Source: Muraenolepis orangiensis (taxonomy: Eukaryota > Chordata > Actinopteri > Gadiformes > Muraenolepididae). From it: DNA of 64,000 nucleotides. The notes beneath the pieces are model-generated. The model was not told the origin of the DNA and ran no database searches. It was given only the letters and a program-made list of their open reading frames with translations. A program made the translations under genes and the position numbers. Shown piece after piece: positions 48,484 to 63,480 of this stretch. Numbering within the stretch: the stretch's first letter is position 1; each line of letters begins with the position of its first letter. The stretch lies in NCBI GenBank assembly GCA_027704905.1, contig CM051022.1, forward strand, positions 10,248,969-10,312,968, given 5' to 3'.

Positions 48484-49737
48484 TGTTGAACAGTTACAGA
48501 GTTAACAAACACAGTAAGATAACCAAGCATCTTCTAAAGCAGCATTTTTTGTTGGACGCCTCACTGGGAACCACTGTTCTAAAGCCAAGGGCTTAACCAC
48601 AAGCATTTAAAGTAGGCAAGAAGGTCAAATCAATTAAAGATCACTTACGATCGACTACGAAATGTATGTAATGCTCACACGGACGGTATACCTGGAGGAA
48701 TGAAGAAAGTGCCGATGACTCCTCTCTGTTGGACGTCGATGCGTTTGACGCCGGGCGCCATGTACCACCTCTCCGCTACAACAGAGGCCACGGGGGGGCC
48801 TTCCCCGAAGCCCTCGGTCAGGTGACCTCTGAACACCGAGATGAGCACCGTCATGGGGGTGTCGACACGCATCTTTCTCAACCTAGATCACCACGTGTGG
48901 AAAATTGATGCCAAAAGTCAGCCAAACCACGACTGAATAAATGACAATTATGTGAGGATGTGTTAATTATTCACACTGGGTGAGTGGTAGGGTTACCTAA
49001 GCCCCCTTCTACTGCCCGGGACGGGGCGCATACTCCACAGCAATCCCATGCCTTCCTTCCCGGTGTACGTTCCCCCGAAACTTTCATCTTCGGACACTTA
49101 TAATACAAGTATACCGGTACGTCAGTTGTACAACAGACACAGTCTTCAATGTTAAGGGTTAGGGTAAGGAAATAGTGTGTTTATTAAATAAATAGTGTAA
49201 CATGATATTACTACTTATCCTGTATGTATTTGTATATGCATTTATACATATATACATATATACAAAGAAATAATAATATATAATTATTAGTATTTATTTG
49301 TGTGTATATATACATATATATATATATACACACAAATAAATACTAATAATTATATATTATTATTTCTTTGTATATATTATATATATAGATGTATTATATA
49401 TGTATTATACATTAAACGTTATACGGTAATAGTGTAATATTGTGTCAATGACCAGTGGACCAGTGGACCAGTGGGACCAGTGGGACCACCCCCCCCCCCC
49501 CTACCTACCGTCCACCGCCCCGCTGTGGTCGCTGAGGTAGTGGCCAAAGGCCTCCCAGTAGTCCTGGTCCTCCGAGTGGTGGAGGCAGTGCAGGGTCACC
49601 GGGCAGGCAGGGGGCAGGTGGCCCGCCGCCACCCGGAGCTTCTCGTCCACCAGTCCCCGTGTGGGCTGAACCGACAGCAGGACACCACCACTACTACTGG
49701 TGGTGGTGGAGGAGGTGGTGCTCCTAGTAGTAGACAT
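39770..49737 (-). CDS. Acyl-CoA thioesterase / BAAT family protein, copy 1, peroxisomal
   Basis: Hydrolyses acyl-CoA to free acid and CoA by the family's Ser-Asp-His triad. Ten exons in phase: 49509-49737, 48997-49096, 48692-48882, 48235-48398, 47251-47370, 47072-47151, 41167-41260, 40987-41067, 40334-40475, 39770-39900, giving 443 residues. The N-terminal BAAT/ACOT domain has VQPTRGLVDEKL, DESFGGTYTG and MGLLWSMRPVPGS. The alpha/beta-hydrolase part starts PGPFPGVLDMWG. The triad is Ser251 in GLSLG, an Asp in NGDDDQNW (340-342) and His377 in YPGAGHLIEPP. The nucleophile is Ser, favouring thioesterase over the Cys-type bile-acid transferase. The C terminus AKL is a PTS1-type peroxisomal signal. 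Intron 6 is swollen by nested LINEs and intron 4 by another; exons are untouched. Substrate range and exact ACOT number are not deducible. Confidence 0.9.
41989..42137. repeat. Two adjacent perfect hairpins in the L-B 3' UTR
   Basis: First hairpin: 40-bp arms 41,989-42,028 and 42,034-42,073 with a 5-base C loop. Second: 25-bp arms 42,083-42,107 and 42,113-42,137 with a 5-base loop. All arm pairs match without error as read. The L-B copy at 58,970 lacks both, so they are new to this copy. Confidence 0.92.
42165..45625 (+). mobile_element. LINE family L-A, near full-length copy
   Basis: About 3.46 kb: a short 5' leader, one long reading frame (42,393-45,182), a 3' UTR with TTTCCCTCGGGATTAATAAAG and a CTGAAT repeat tail. 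It is inserted into the L-B element. Truncated relatives are at 310, 9,594 and 38,711. Simple-repeat tail and protein motifs suit the jockey-type CR1/L2/Rex group; the exact clade needs a tree. Confidence 0.9.
42393..45182 (+). CDS. LINE endonuclease-reverse transcriptase (ORF2-type), intact
   Basis: 929 codons without interruption. The N-terminal apurinic-type endonuclease has MGNVRSLANKMDEL, CFTETWL, ISGDFNHV and RSDHNLI. A proline-rich linker lies at about residues 390-450. The reverse transcriptase contains FFDFSSAFNT, GAPQGTVLSPFLF and the catalytic box FSDDSAVVG (usually FADD; both Asp kept). The C-terminal part has YKYLGVHLDNKL and RLYFLRRLRSF. The frame sits in an intron of acot copy 1 on the opposite strand. 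Being open throughout, it may be recently active. No separate ORF1 is seen upstream. Confidence 0.93.
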   Translation: MGNVRSLANKMDELAGLVMTQRVYRESSVLCFTETWLNEDTPDSNVTVDGFLTVRADRTHRESGKRKGGGLAILVNNKWCNPGHVTVKERVCSPDIELLAVSLRPYYLPREFSHVLLVIVYIPPSANAALACNVTHSAVARLQTQHPEAFIAISGDFNHVTLAATLPTFKQFVDCPTRENKTLDLLYANVKEAYSATALPPLGRSDHNLIHLQPLYRPLVQRLPVTTRTVRRWSQEADEDLRGCFESTDWDFLCDLHGEDLDDLTDCITGYINFCVDSVVPTETVRCFPNNKPWVTRDIKVLLNEKKRAFRDGDREQMRRVQRELKERIQQGKDNYRRKLEHKLQQNNLKDVWSGMRSITGYKQPGSQTIGGGPDRANELNLFFNRFNEWAPVYPPSPSPSTTIPLQPPSPAVPPPPPSLSSINIPVLSPPPPLPHPSPINTTVTLPAPTHGSHTFTAEQVRKVLCRLHPDKAAGPDGVSPRVLKTCAAQLSGVLQYIFNLSMRLERVPVLWKTSCLVPVPKKARPSTSNDYRPVALTSHVAKSFERLVLTLLRPLVRSSLDPLQFAYQPKLGVEDAIIFLLHRAYAHLDRPGSTVRIMFFDFSSAFNTIRPALLGSKLTAMKVDSSLVSWITDYLTGRPQFVRLQDCVSDTVVSSTGAPQGTVLSPFLFTLYTSDFQYNSLSCHLQKFSDDSAVVGCVSEGNDEEYRGVVDSFVEWCELNHMQLNTDKTKEMVVDFRRRKSTPTPISIKGVSAEAVQEYKYLGVHLDNKLVWAKNSEAVYKKGQSRLYFLRRLRSFNVCNKMLNVFYQSVVASAIFSGVVCWGSRLRSADANKISRIVRKAGAVLGVQLDSLLVVSERRMLRKLRSILDNNSHPLHQVLTSYRSTFSNRLIPPRCTTERHRKSFLPVAIRLYNSSTSGRERDSGDLVT
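47651..48181 (+). mobile_element. 5'-truncated, 5'-inverted LINE (family L-C) in acot copy 1 intron 4
   Basis: 3' end with TGACAATAAACTTGACTTGA. A 5-bp duplication TATAA flanks it (47,646-47,650 and 48,182-48,186). Copy 2 is an empty site (CCAGTATAAGTCTAGG at about 55,250). The first 34 bases are the inverse of 47,697-47,728, an arrangement expected from twin priming. Confidence 0.85.
48402..48480. repeat. GA/CT microsatellite forming the acceptor tract of acot copy 1 exon 4
   Basis: On the gene's strand this is a CT run that ends in the CAG acceptor at the exon 4 boundary (48,398). It serves as the polypyrimidine tract. Copy 2 has a longer run (55,486-55,613). Confidence 0.9.
49257..49376. 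repeat. Perfect 56-bp-arm palindrome in acot copy 1 intron 1
   Basis: Arms 49,257-49,312 and 49,321-49,376 are exact reverse complements, separated by CATATATA. The arms include non-repetitive text such as TAGTATTTATTTGTGTG, so this is not just a TA microsatellite. The matching intron of copy 2 has no such structure. Confidence 0.95.
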
Positions 49738-50488
49738 CCACTCGTTGGACGAGGAGGTGGAAAGAAGAGAAACTACTCGGAAGAAGTGTGTTAGGCTGGC
49801 TGGGGGACTGGGGGACTGGAGGACTACCTAACTAACCCGATTCGTGGCTCAACTCTGACGATGCATTCACACCGGCTCTCGCACCTAGAGTCTACCCACA
49901 CTTCAGTCGAGGGAGAACAGATAGACAGACACTACTTTTGTGTTGTTGAAGTAGATTGGGAGTTCCTTGTAGTGCCTACGCGGGCTCTTGGTGGACTTTG
50001 GTCTGTAAAATACTCCATATTTATTATATTTCGCGTAGTACTAGAGTGATGGGCGAAAAACGAACCAACGCATCTTTCTGAACGACTCTTTTTTTTTGTG
50101 TCCTCCTCAGTGTTTCCCCACTGCTCACACACACGCACACACACACTGACCATCGTACTGTTCATACGATAGTCATAGTGCATAGTCTGGTTCAGTCGCT
50201 CAACATAGTGGGAACAATCTATTCATGTTCGGATCAAAAAATAATTTAGTCTCCAAGGACGGGGACGTCCTGATCAGTGGTCACTAAAGTAAACAATAAG
50301 AGTGAAAGTAAATAAATCAAAACTCGAAAGGTTCGATTCGTTTACATATCGTATCGACTCGAAGGATCCGATGCTGTGAAATCGAATCGAATCGGTCCAT
50401 CAGCCCATCTACTGCCCGTATCCGCGTTCCATCACTGGCTGACCTGATCTCGCGTGATGTAGATGGTGGCGTTCTACGCATGCGCAAC

Positions 50489-51215
50489 ATCAAGTCAAGT
50501 CCAGTTTACACTTCACAGTTTACACAAGTAAAGCAGTGGTGTGAAAACCGTATGTGCAATACCCGACGACAGACAGCAGTTATAAAAAATAGATAAAAAT
50601 AGATAAAAATAGATAAAAATAGAATAAAGTTTAAAAATAAAAATGCAATTTATAAAATGCTAAATATCGGCACAGAAAAGAGCAATATATATAAATCAAT
50701 GTAATAAAATATACATTGTTATATGCTATAGGCCCTTGTTCAGCAGCCTGATGGCCTGACTGTGGAAGCTATCGCGGAGTCTTTGTGCGGCACTTGATAC
50801 TGCGGTATCGCCTGCCTGACGGTAAAAGTGAGTACAGTTGGTTCAATGGTTTTTCCCTGTGACACATTCCTTGTAAACACATTCCTTCTACATTTATATA
50901 TGCCATACATCTATAAATTGCACACTTGTATATACACATATACTGTATGTATATATTTTTTTATCTTTATCCTTCTTTCAATAACTGCATACTACCCTGA
51001 TCACTACCTGTTAAATACTCACTTACCTGTATATCTATATACCTATTATTATGCTCATATCACATTTAATACCTAGTAGACTAGTGTCTTTTAACCTGTA
51101 AATTGTATTACCATGCACTTTACTGCAACATTTGCTCTCTGGTTAAATGCTAAATTATTTGCTGTACTGTACTGTACTTTGCAAGCTGTGCAATGACAAT
51201 ACATTTGAATAATCG
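50489..51215. mobile_element. LINE fragments L-C (antisense) and L-B tail (sense) in tandem
   Basis: 50,489-50,842 is an antisense L-C 3' end (CAAGTCAAGTCCAG; CGACGACAGACAGCAG). 50,985-51,215 is a sense L-B 3' tail (CATGCACTTTACTGCAAC; AATGACAATACATTTG). Between acot copy 1 and this block (49,738-50,488) I see no gene, only A/T-rich and GT-rich text. Confidence 0.75.
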
Positions 51216-51769
51216 AATCTAAAGATCAGTTATTGTTGAACAGTATATCTGATTATATGTTGTTTCAAACATTACATATGCCAAGACAACACAACGAGAC
51301 AAATTGAACCCTGTAAGACTCGTTTTAGGACCATTGAAAGGGCTTTTGAAAAAAAGAAAATTAGAAAAATATACTATAAATGCAATCACAAATTGCTGCG
51401 GTTGGAAATAACTGATGCAAAGCAATAGTTTGAAGTTCATCTAAAATCACTAAACGTGTTGCTATACTCTATGGTATATACCTACACTGTCATGTTAAAT
51501 GATGTTTAAGTGATTAAAGCTATGATGTTTGCACAATATTTTGTTAAACTGTGGCGTTTAACAAATATGTGCGAAGTCCAAGTAAGTGTAACCTAGTTTT
51601 GCTTGAGATTATTGACTTTCAAGTCAGTGATGTATAGTGGAGCAGATAAGGCAGATGAGGCTGCACATTTACAAGTAGGCCTTTGGAGAAATTGCAGTAA
51701 AAATTGCCCATATTTTTTATATTATCATTAATGCATAGTTAATAGCTGGTTGCTCAGAGAGGAATGTTG

Positions 51770-52160
51770 TGACTGTTTTTATTTATTTGTATTCCTTTTT
51801 ATCCTCAAATTTGTTGTTTACAATGTATTTAAAATTGTCTGTATTTTATTTCATTACGTAAAACCCTTTGTGGCACACGATAATACTATATTATGCTATA
51901 TTAACGAAATATCAAACACATACGTCACTTCCCCTTTATATTATCTCTACCAAAACAGGACCTGGCGGAGGAAAGCGCTTAGAAATACCATACAATACAC
52001 CATATATATATATATATACATACACCAAATACAGTGGGAAACAAGCATCTACATGTTGATGGCCGCATATACACTATTGGCATGCTGACAATGAACATTG
52101 TCACATGAATGCTGTACAAAAATTGCAGACGTTTTTTTTTTATTGATTTTATTAAAATAT
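51770..52160. repeat. Intergenic block, middle copy
   Basis: Shares TTACGTAAAACCCTTTGTGG, CACACGATAATACTATATTA and ACCTGGCGGAGGAAAGCG with the left (38,676) and right (59,620) copies. It has no LINE insertion. It leads directly into the 3' flank of acot copy 2. Confidence 0.75.
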
Positions 52161-52265
52161 ATATGTCAAAGGCAAGTATGTTGATTACAGCCTGAAGGGG
52201 TTTCAGTCGTTGTTGACGTTAAATATGTACATTGACTTTCTGACTCGTATCAATTGGGTTCACTG

Positions 52266-56923
<4,658 letters not shown>

Positions 56924-57742
56924 CCACTCGTTGGGCGAGGAGGTGGAAGAAGAGAAAGGTGTCAGTGCACTGGGATGTCTCCACAAACGGTGTGGCTGCC
57001 GGGGATTGCTGCTCACTGACGCCTTATCTAATACACATGTTCAACAACGCATGGCTCTGGGCGAGTCGAGTCCACCGACACTTGCATTGAGATAAAAAAA
57101 AAAAAGACATAGATAGCATATTATAACTTCTGTGTGGAAATTTAAGGAGGAATTCACAATCTTCACCAGTTCCACCCAAGACTTGCGGATAAGGAGCCTC
57201 TGATGGACTTTGGTTGGTTAATAAAATGCTCGATATCTCATTTGAGTTTCCTGCACCCGTTATCAACTTCACCAAGTGTCCGTAGTGTGAGTGACGGAGG
57301 GACGAATGAACGAGCAAAACCATATTTTACGTCAGAGAGCTTTTCCCACTTCTTACACACCTCCCAATCGATGGCACTGTCCACGCAATTCCTTGTTTTG
57401 TCAAGTACAGTGTAGTACAGCGAAAATAATTTGGCATCTAACCAGAGTGCAAATGTTGCAGAAAGTAAAGTGCATGGTAATATAATTTGTTTCAAACATA
57501 ATGAATGCATTGATTAAAGTTAAAAAAAAAATCCTCTAGTGGCTCAAGTTAATAAGTAACACATATGCATGATATATATTTATAGGGGGATATACAAGGC
57601 ATGCTATCAGAAATTGCTGATATTAGCAATAACTGATAAAAAGCCTCGGTCCAAAGTCCATATCAAATCACTGTTACTAACCACTCTATGGCATGTCCTG
57701 TCATGTTTAATGATGTTAAAGTTGTTAAAGTTACTATGATTT

Positions 57743-59330
57743 ATTGCGTTATTGATTTATTGATACTAAGATTTGCTGGCCTACTGTTTAGCCAGGGCTA
57801 ACAGGAAAGATGCCCTGAAAAAGGGCATCAAGCAGCAACTCTCAACAACTCTGATCCCCGACGCATGTGGCAGGGCATCCAGGCCATCACGGATTACAAA
57901 CCCTCCAACAACACCCCCCCAACCACTGATTCATCCCTCCCTGTCACCCTCACTGGATAAATACCAATTTGCCTACAGTGAGAACAGGAGCATGGAGGAC
58001 GCCATTTCCTCAGCTCTTCACTCCGCTCTCTCCCACCTGGATGACAGCAACACCCACGTGAGAATGCTGTTCATCGACAGCATTCATCGAAAACCAAGAA
58101 TCTTGACATTATCCCCTCTGTTTGTAACTGGTTATTAGACTTCCTAACCAACAGACCCCAGTCAGTCAGGTTAGCCAATCTCACCTCCTCCACCCTCACC
58201 CTGAACTGTGTCCAGGGCTGTGTCCTGAGCCCTCTCCTCTCCGCCCTCTTCACCCACGACTGCACTCCTGTACATGGTACAAACACCATCATCAAGTTTG
58301 CCGATGACACAACGGCGGTGGGCCTCATCAAAAACGATGAGGCAGCCTACAGGGACAAGGTTCAGCACCGGGTGGCGTGGTGCGCTGACTACAACCTGGC
58401 CCTCAACACCAAGAAGACCAAGGAACTCATCGAGGACTTCAGGAAGACCAGAGCTGGCGCACACGCCCCCATCCTCATCAACGGAGCGTGTCTCCAGCTT
58501 CAAATTCCTGGGGGTCCACATCTCCGAGGACCTCGTCTGGTCCCTCAATACTGCCTCACTGGTCAAGAAGGCTCACTAGCGTCTCTTTTTCCTGAGGAGA
58601 CTGAGGAAAGCCCACCTGTCCCCTCAGATTCTGGTGAACTTTTACCGGTGTGCCATCGAAAGCATACTCACCAACTGCATCCCAGTGTGGTACGGCAACT
58701 GCACTGTTTCCGACTGGAAAGCGCTGCAGAGGGTGGTGAAAACCGCCCAACGCATCGTTGGATTACCCCTCCCTGCAATAAACACTACTCACCACAAACA
58801 GTGTCTGAGGAAGGCACAAAAAATAGTGAAAGACTCCTCTCACCCCAACCATGGACTGTTTTCCCTCCTCCCCTCCGGGAGGCGCTATAGAAACCTCTGT
58901 TCCAAGTCAAGCAGGCTTAGGAACAGCTTCTTCCCCTCAGCTGTCATCTCTCTGAACTCTGCACCACGATGACGCCCCCCCCCCCCCTGCTGCCGCCATC
59001 CCCTGCCCCCACACTGCTCATTACCTGCTGTATATGCATTTCTATAGATTTATCCTGTTTTTCCTAATTGCATACCCCTGATCACTACCTGTTAAATACT
59101 TATACTTACTTACCTGTATATATATACCTATTATTATGCACATATCTCACACATACTTTATAAGTCATCTTATAACAGTTTGTATACATCTTTTAGCAAC
59201 TGTAAACTGTAAATTATATATTACCATGCACTTTACTGCAACATTTGCATTCTGGTTGGATGCCAAATTATTTTCGCTGCACTGTACTTGTGCTGTGCAA
59301 TGACAATACATTTTAATCGAATCAAATCTA
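57743..59330 (+). mobile_element. LINE family L-B, 5'-truncated and internally deleted copy
   Basis: Fragments of a reverse transcriptase are spread over frames: FAYSENRSMEDA, LSPLLSALFTHDC, FADDTTAVGL, NTKKTKELIEDF, VSSFKFLGVHISEDL, WYGNCTVSDWKALQRVVKTAQ. A 3' UTR follows, ending GTGCAATGACAATACATTTT. A possible duplication CTATGATTTA flanks it (about 57,733 and 59,331). It sits in the right copy of the intergenic region upstream of acot copy 2. Dead copy. Confidence 0.88.
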
Positions 59331-59619
59331 TGATTTAGCAAGGGACATGTTGGAACATATAATGTTCCACACTATAGTAAGTACAGTATAGTTAAGTCCA
59401 GGTCAGTGTAACCGAGTATTGCTTGAGATGATTAACGTTTAAATATAACTGATGTATTTTTTAGGGGAGCAGATAAGGCAGATAAGGCCACACCGTTTCA
59501 AAAGTAGGCATATGGAGAAATGACAGTGAAATTTGATATGATAAATGAATGAATGCTATTTTTATGTCCCTATATTATCGTGCTATACACCACTTCTTCA
59601 TTCTTCAGAGAGGAATGTT

Positions 59620-59990
59620 GTGACTGTTTTTATTTATTTTTAATCATTTTAATCCTCATATTTGGTGTTTTACAATGTATTTGAATTGTGTTATTACCAT
59701 CTGTTACCTACTGGGTCTGTTTAAAAAAAAAAGTATTATGTAAAACCCTCTGTGGCACACGTTAATGCTATATGAATACAGGCGGTAATTATGATTATTA
59801 ATTTGAAAATGTAATTAATGTAATCTAGCGCCATCTATCTTCCGGAAGTGGTGTAGCCCAAACAAAATACCACACGCATACGTCACTTCCCCTTTTTATT
59901 TCTACCAAAACAGTACCTGGCGGAGGAAAGCGTACCAAACAATACTCTCGTTTTTAGGGTCATTTTAAAAGGTAAGGGTAATGTGCTTGA
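59620..59990. repeat. Intergenic block, right copy
   Basis: CCTCATATTTGGTGTTT, TTATGTAAAACCCTCTGTGG and CAGTACCTGGCGGAGGAAAG match the left and middle blocks. Instead of an acot 3' end, akap14 follows. Confidence 0.75.
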
Positions 59991-60080
59991 ATTAAAATAT
60001 TCTCTGGTTGACACTTAACCGCTTAACCGACAACAAAACAAATCATTGAACATTGGTAACAACAAACAAAAAAACAATAC

Positions 60081-60086
60081 TTTAAT
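60081..60086 (-). terminator. akap14 poly(A) signal, variant ATTAAA
   Basis: ATTAAA on the minus strand, about 145 bases after the akap14 stop. No canonical AATAAA is nearer. Confidence 0.5.
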
Positions 60087-60187
60087 ACAAGCAACATAGG
60101 ACGGTGTTTGACGACCGCATAGAAACCAGGAGTGAATGACAACTCTCCACTCTTCTCTTTCAAGTAGTACGCGAAAGCTGCTGGATC

Positions 60188-60219
60188 GATCGATCGATCG
60201 ATTGATTGATTGATTGATT
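60188..60219. repeat. ATCG/ATTG tetranucleotide repeat in akap14 3' UTR
   Basis: Short run of ATCG units passing into ATTG units, just beyond the stop codon. Confidence 0.8.
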
Positions 60220-60231
60220 TGGTCGACCCCC

Positions 60232-60825
60232 TTAGAAGTCCACCTCTCGCATCAGTAACGCCTTGCTTTCCATCACGTCCGTCAGCCACCGCTCCCTGAA
60301 GCGAGTGCTGCCGCCGCCCGCCACCAGGTGCACCGCGGAGGACTCCACCACGTAGTACACCTCCACCGGTACCGCGCACCGGGGCCCGGACGACGACCAC
60401 ACCCGCACAAAGAAGTAGACCGAGGCCGTCTCTCTGGGGATGGGCGAGTGGCGCGTGGGGATGCTCCACCGCGCCCTGTAGCGATGGAGGATGCTGTGGT
60501 CCTTCTCCTCTTCCTCCTTGTCCTCCTCCTCCTCCTCCGTGGTGATGGTCGAGTCTAGGAAGACCACGTTGAGGAGCCAACGGGAATCCGCCTCCCAACA
60601 TGTCCTCATGTACTCCGTTATCTGTTTTCGCCCGAGCTCCACGTTGAAGTCCCCGCACGACACCCAGTCCATGGGTTTCGCTTCGTACTTTCGTTCTTGG
60701 TTCTTGTCGGGCGTTCTCGTTCTCTCGATGTCGTTCATCACGGCCCGCTGTGCTCTTTCGAGAACCGTAGTCACGAAATCCTCCGCCTCTGAGCTCGAAC
60801 TGGACGACGGTCTTTTCTCCTCCAT
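60232..60825 (-). CDS. akap14: A-kinase anchor protein 14 (AKAP14/AKAP28)
   Basis: Anchors the RII subunit of protein kinase A, in mammals in ciliary axonemes. A single uninterrupted frame of 197 codons, the same length as the human protein. An N-terminal amphipathic stretch EDFVTTVLERAQRAVMNDI (about residues 16-34) fits the RII-binding helix. The core then follows the family pattern: WVSCGDFNVELGRKQITEY, RARWSIPTRHSPIPRETASVYF, VPVEVYYVVE and RFRERWLTDVMESKALL. An acidic insert EEEEEDKEEEEK (about 98-109) is a local expansion. The whole coding region lacks introns, unlike the mammalian gene. It starts 906 bases from the pnpla8 ATG, head to head. Confidence 0.85.
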   Translation of the reverse strand: MEEKRPSSSSSSEAEDFVTTVLERAQRAVMNDIERTRTPDKNQERKYEAKPMDWVSCGDFNVELGRKQITEYMRTCWEADSRWLLNVVFLDSTITTEEEEEDKEEEEKDHSILHRYRARWSIPTRHSPIPRETASVYFFVRVWSSSGPRCAVPVEVYYVVESSAVHLVAGGGSTRFRERWLTDVMESKALLMREVDF

Positions 60826-61731
60826 TGTGTGTTAGTTAGTTAGTGTAGTATAATTTCTACTCGGGTGAAATAAGAATCTTTCTCAGAGGTCCGGATACTA
60901 AGTTCAATGTCTTTATTGAACAAAAAGCATCAAATGAAAGCATCTATACTGCAGCGAGATGGAGCCTCACTGGTGCCAATTCGTAGACTGGCGACGCGCT
61001 CCTTTGCCAAACATTATATAGAAAATAGCATCATAAAAACATCGACTACTCCTATTGGTCAAAGTAAACAAACATCAACTACTACTATTGGTCTGAGAGG
61101 TACGACCAGTATCCACTACTCTGGTTGGTCATTGTGACGTCACAAGTTCACAACCACAAACCCCCGTTAGTTAGTTAGTTAGTTAGTTAGTTATTGACTT
61201 ACTCCGGGCGACATCCAGTGTATTCGAGAAAACTAAAATGAATCCCCATGCACCAGTAACGTTAAAAGCTACGGTGGACACGCACCGTTTCACCAGGTTT
61301 TGGTTACGATGTCGCTTTGGGAGTGGAAGCGCCAACCGTTGATTGAGTTGTTGTGGTTGTTTTGGAAATGTCACCATGGCAACACCATAGCAACCAGGGG
61401 AGACCGAGAGCCCTCTGTCGGGCCTCCCTTAAGTTACCGTTTACCGCGATACACAAGTCATTCTCTCGTTTTTTTGAACTGCTTCCTATTCTTGACAATT
61501 TCTTGTTTTTGTTTCTCTTCTTTCTGTTTTCAGATACCAGGGGAAGCTTAAACATATGTTGTGTCCCCCACCGCTTTAAAAGTGTCAAAAAATAAATAAA
61601 GAAAAGCACATGGAAGAGTGCCAAAGAAAAAATTGTACATGGTTTTATATAGGAAGCACAAGGCCAGAGATTGGTGCTAGTTGGTGTGGCAGAGCCAGAT
61701 ATCAACCGCTGACCCTCGGTTCCACAGACGC
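60826..61731. promoter_or_regulatory. Shared 5' region between akap14 and pnpla8
   Basis: The interval between the two divergent start codons would hold both promoters. It contains short GTTA repeats (61,167-61,193) and a possible AGATACCAG exon start near 61,533. No TATA box or clear core element was recognised. Upstream noncoding or presequence exons of pnpla8 may lie here but could not be fixed. Confidence 0.4.
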
Positions 61732-63409
61732 ATGTCCCGGATCAGGAACACACTCGACAGCGTCACCAAAGCGGTCAGCAGCACTGACCTGATCTCCAAG
61801 CTCTCCCGCTTTAGGCCCGGCGGTTCAACGGCCGGCAGGGCTGATGCACGTCAGGTCCTTGTCAACACGGAACCCCCCACCTCCACCTCCACCACCAGCA
61901 CCAGCAGCACCGCCGAGACCGCCATGACCGCGTCCAAAGAGGACCAGAACACACCGGTCCCGGAGGGAGAGTCCCAAGGGCGGCGCCACAAAGAGGAGCC
62001 CTCCGTGGGCACCGCCCCCGAGCCGGGTTCCGCTTCTTCAGCGTCCGCGGCGAGCTCTTCGAGATCCGCCTCCTCCGTGGCAAAGCAGACGCTGCAGCTG
62101 TTCCACCCGGCGGCGCTCTCCGCCAATGTGGACAATGTCGCCAAGCACGTCAACAGCTACTTTGGAGTCGGCACTCACAAACCGGTTGATGGCGGCGAGG
62201 AGGCCGCAGAGGGACAACCACCACCATCACCATCACCACCACCACCACCACAACAACAACAACCACAGCAGGGGCAGCAATCGCACAGCCACCGCATTCC
62301 CGTCGCCGTCCAAGTCGCTGACCGAGCAAAGCCTAGGGAACCACTTGCCGCTACCCTCTCCCCCCCCTTCCCCTCCTCTTCCTCCTCCTCCTCCTCTCTT
62401 CCTCCCCCGGTCCAGGATCCCCCCCGGACTCCTCCTCCTCCGACAGAGACAGATGGGCTGACTCCACGGCCCGCTACCCCAAAGAAGAAGAAGAAGAAGG
62501 GCTTCACCCAGTACCTGTCCTACCCGCGGCCTAGCATGCAGGCCTTCGTGGGCAGCTACATGGCGCCGAGCCTCGCCGCCGAGAAGGAGAAGGTGCTTCC
62601 CCCCGAGGAGGAAGAGGTGAATGAGGTGGACAAGGGGGAGGAGGAAGCCCGGAAGATGCTGCTGACTCAGCGAGAGAAGGTAGGCCCGAAGTCTGACATC
62701 CGTAGTGGAATGTGGGGAAATGGTGAGGAATTTGGGTTGTTTGCTTCGATTGTTTTCAGCCTCACTTAAAAGTTGCTTTGGAAACGTTTGTCGGATGCTG
62801 ATAAATCCCTAAAAGTAAATGTAAACGGATGCCTATTCCAGATCTGTGGGAAACACTGACTACTATTACTACTATTACCACCCCTACTACTACTACTACT
62901 ACTATTACTAATACTACCACCACTAATACCACTACTATTACTATTACTACAACCGCCACCACCACAAGTACAACTACCGCTATTAAATCATCAAAGCAAT
63001 TAACAGAGAATTCAGATAGAAGTCATTCCGGGGGGGGGGGTTAGGGAATTTTTCATGGATGCCTATTGCCTACATGTCCACTAGACTGTGGGATCAACCG
63101 TAGGGATCAAACCCGAACACCCTTTGCCCCCCCCCCCCCTCTGATGTATTTGTTACGGTGGGGGCATTGAGTAGCGTTTCAATCAGGACTCGAGCTGAAG
63201 AGCACAGACTGTGGCTGTTCTCTCTCGCTCTCGCTCTCGCTCTCTTTCTCTCTCGCTCTCTTTCTCTCTCGCTCTCTCTCCTGTGTTTTTATGTTGCTAT
63301 TTTGCCAAATACTGCACCTTACCTCATCCTGTTGAACATTGCACTTTATCTGTAATACACCTCATCCCATCTTATTTTTATCTTATTTTTATTTAGAAAT
63401 TTCTCTGTT

Positions 63410-63480
<71 letters not shown>

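Noticed and set aside
60023..60658. 211-codon frame overlapping akap14 in another frame
   Set aside because: Low-complexity Gly/Arg-rich shadow of the akap14 coding strand; the akap14 frame matches a known family throughout.
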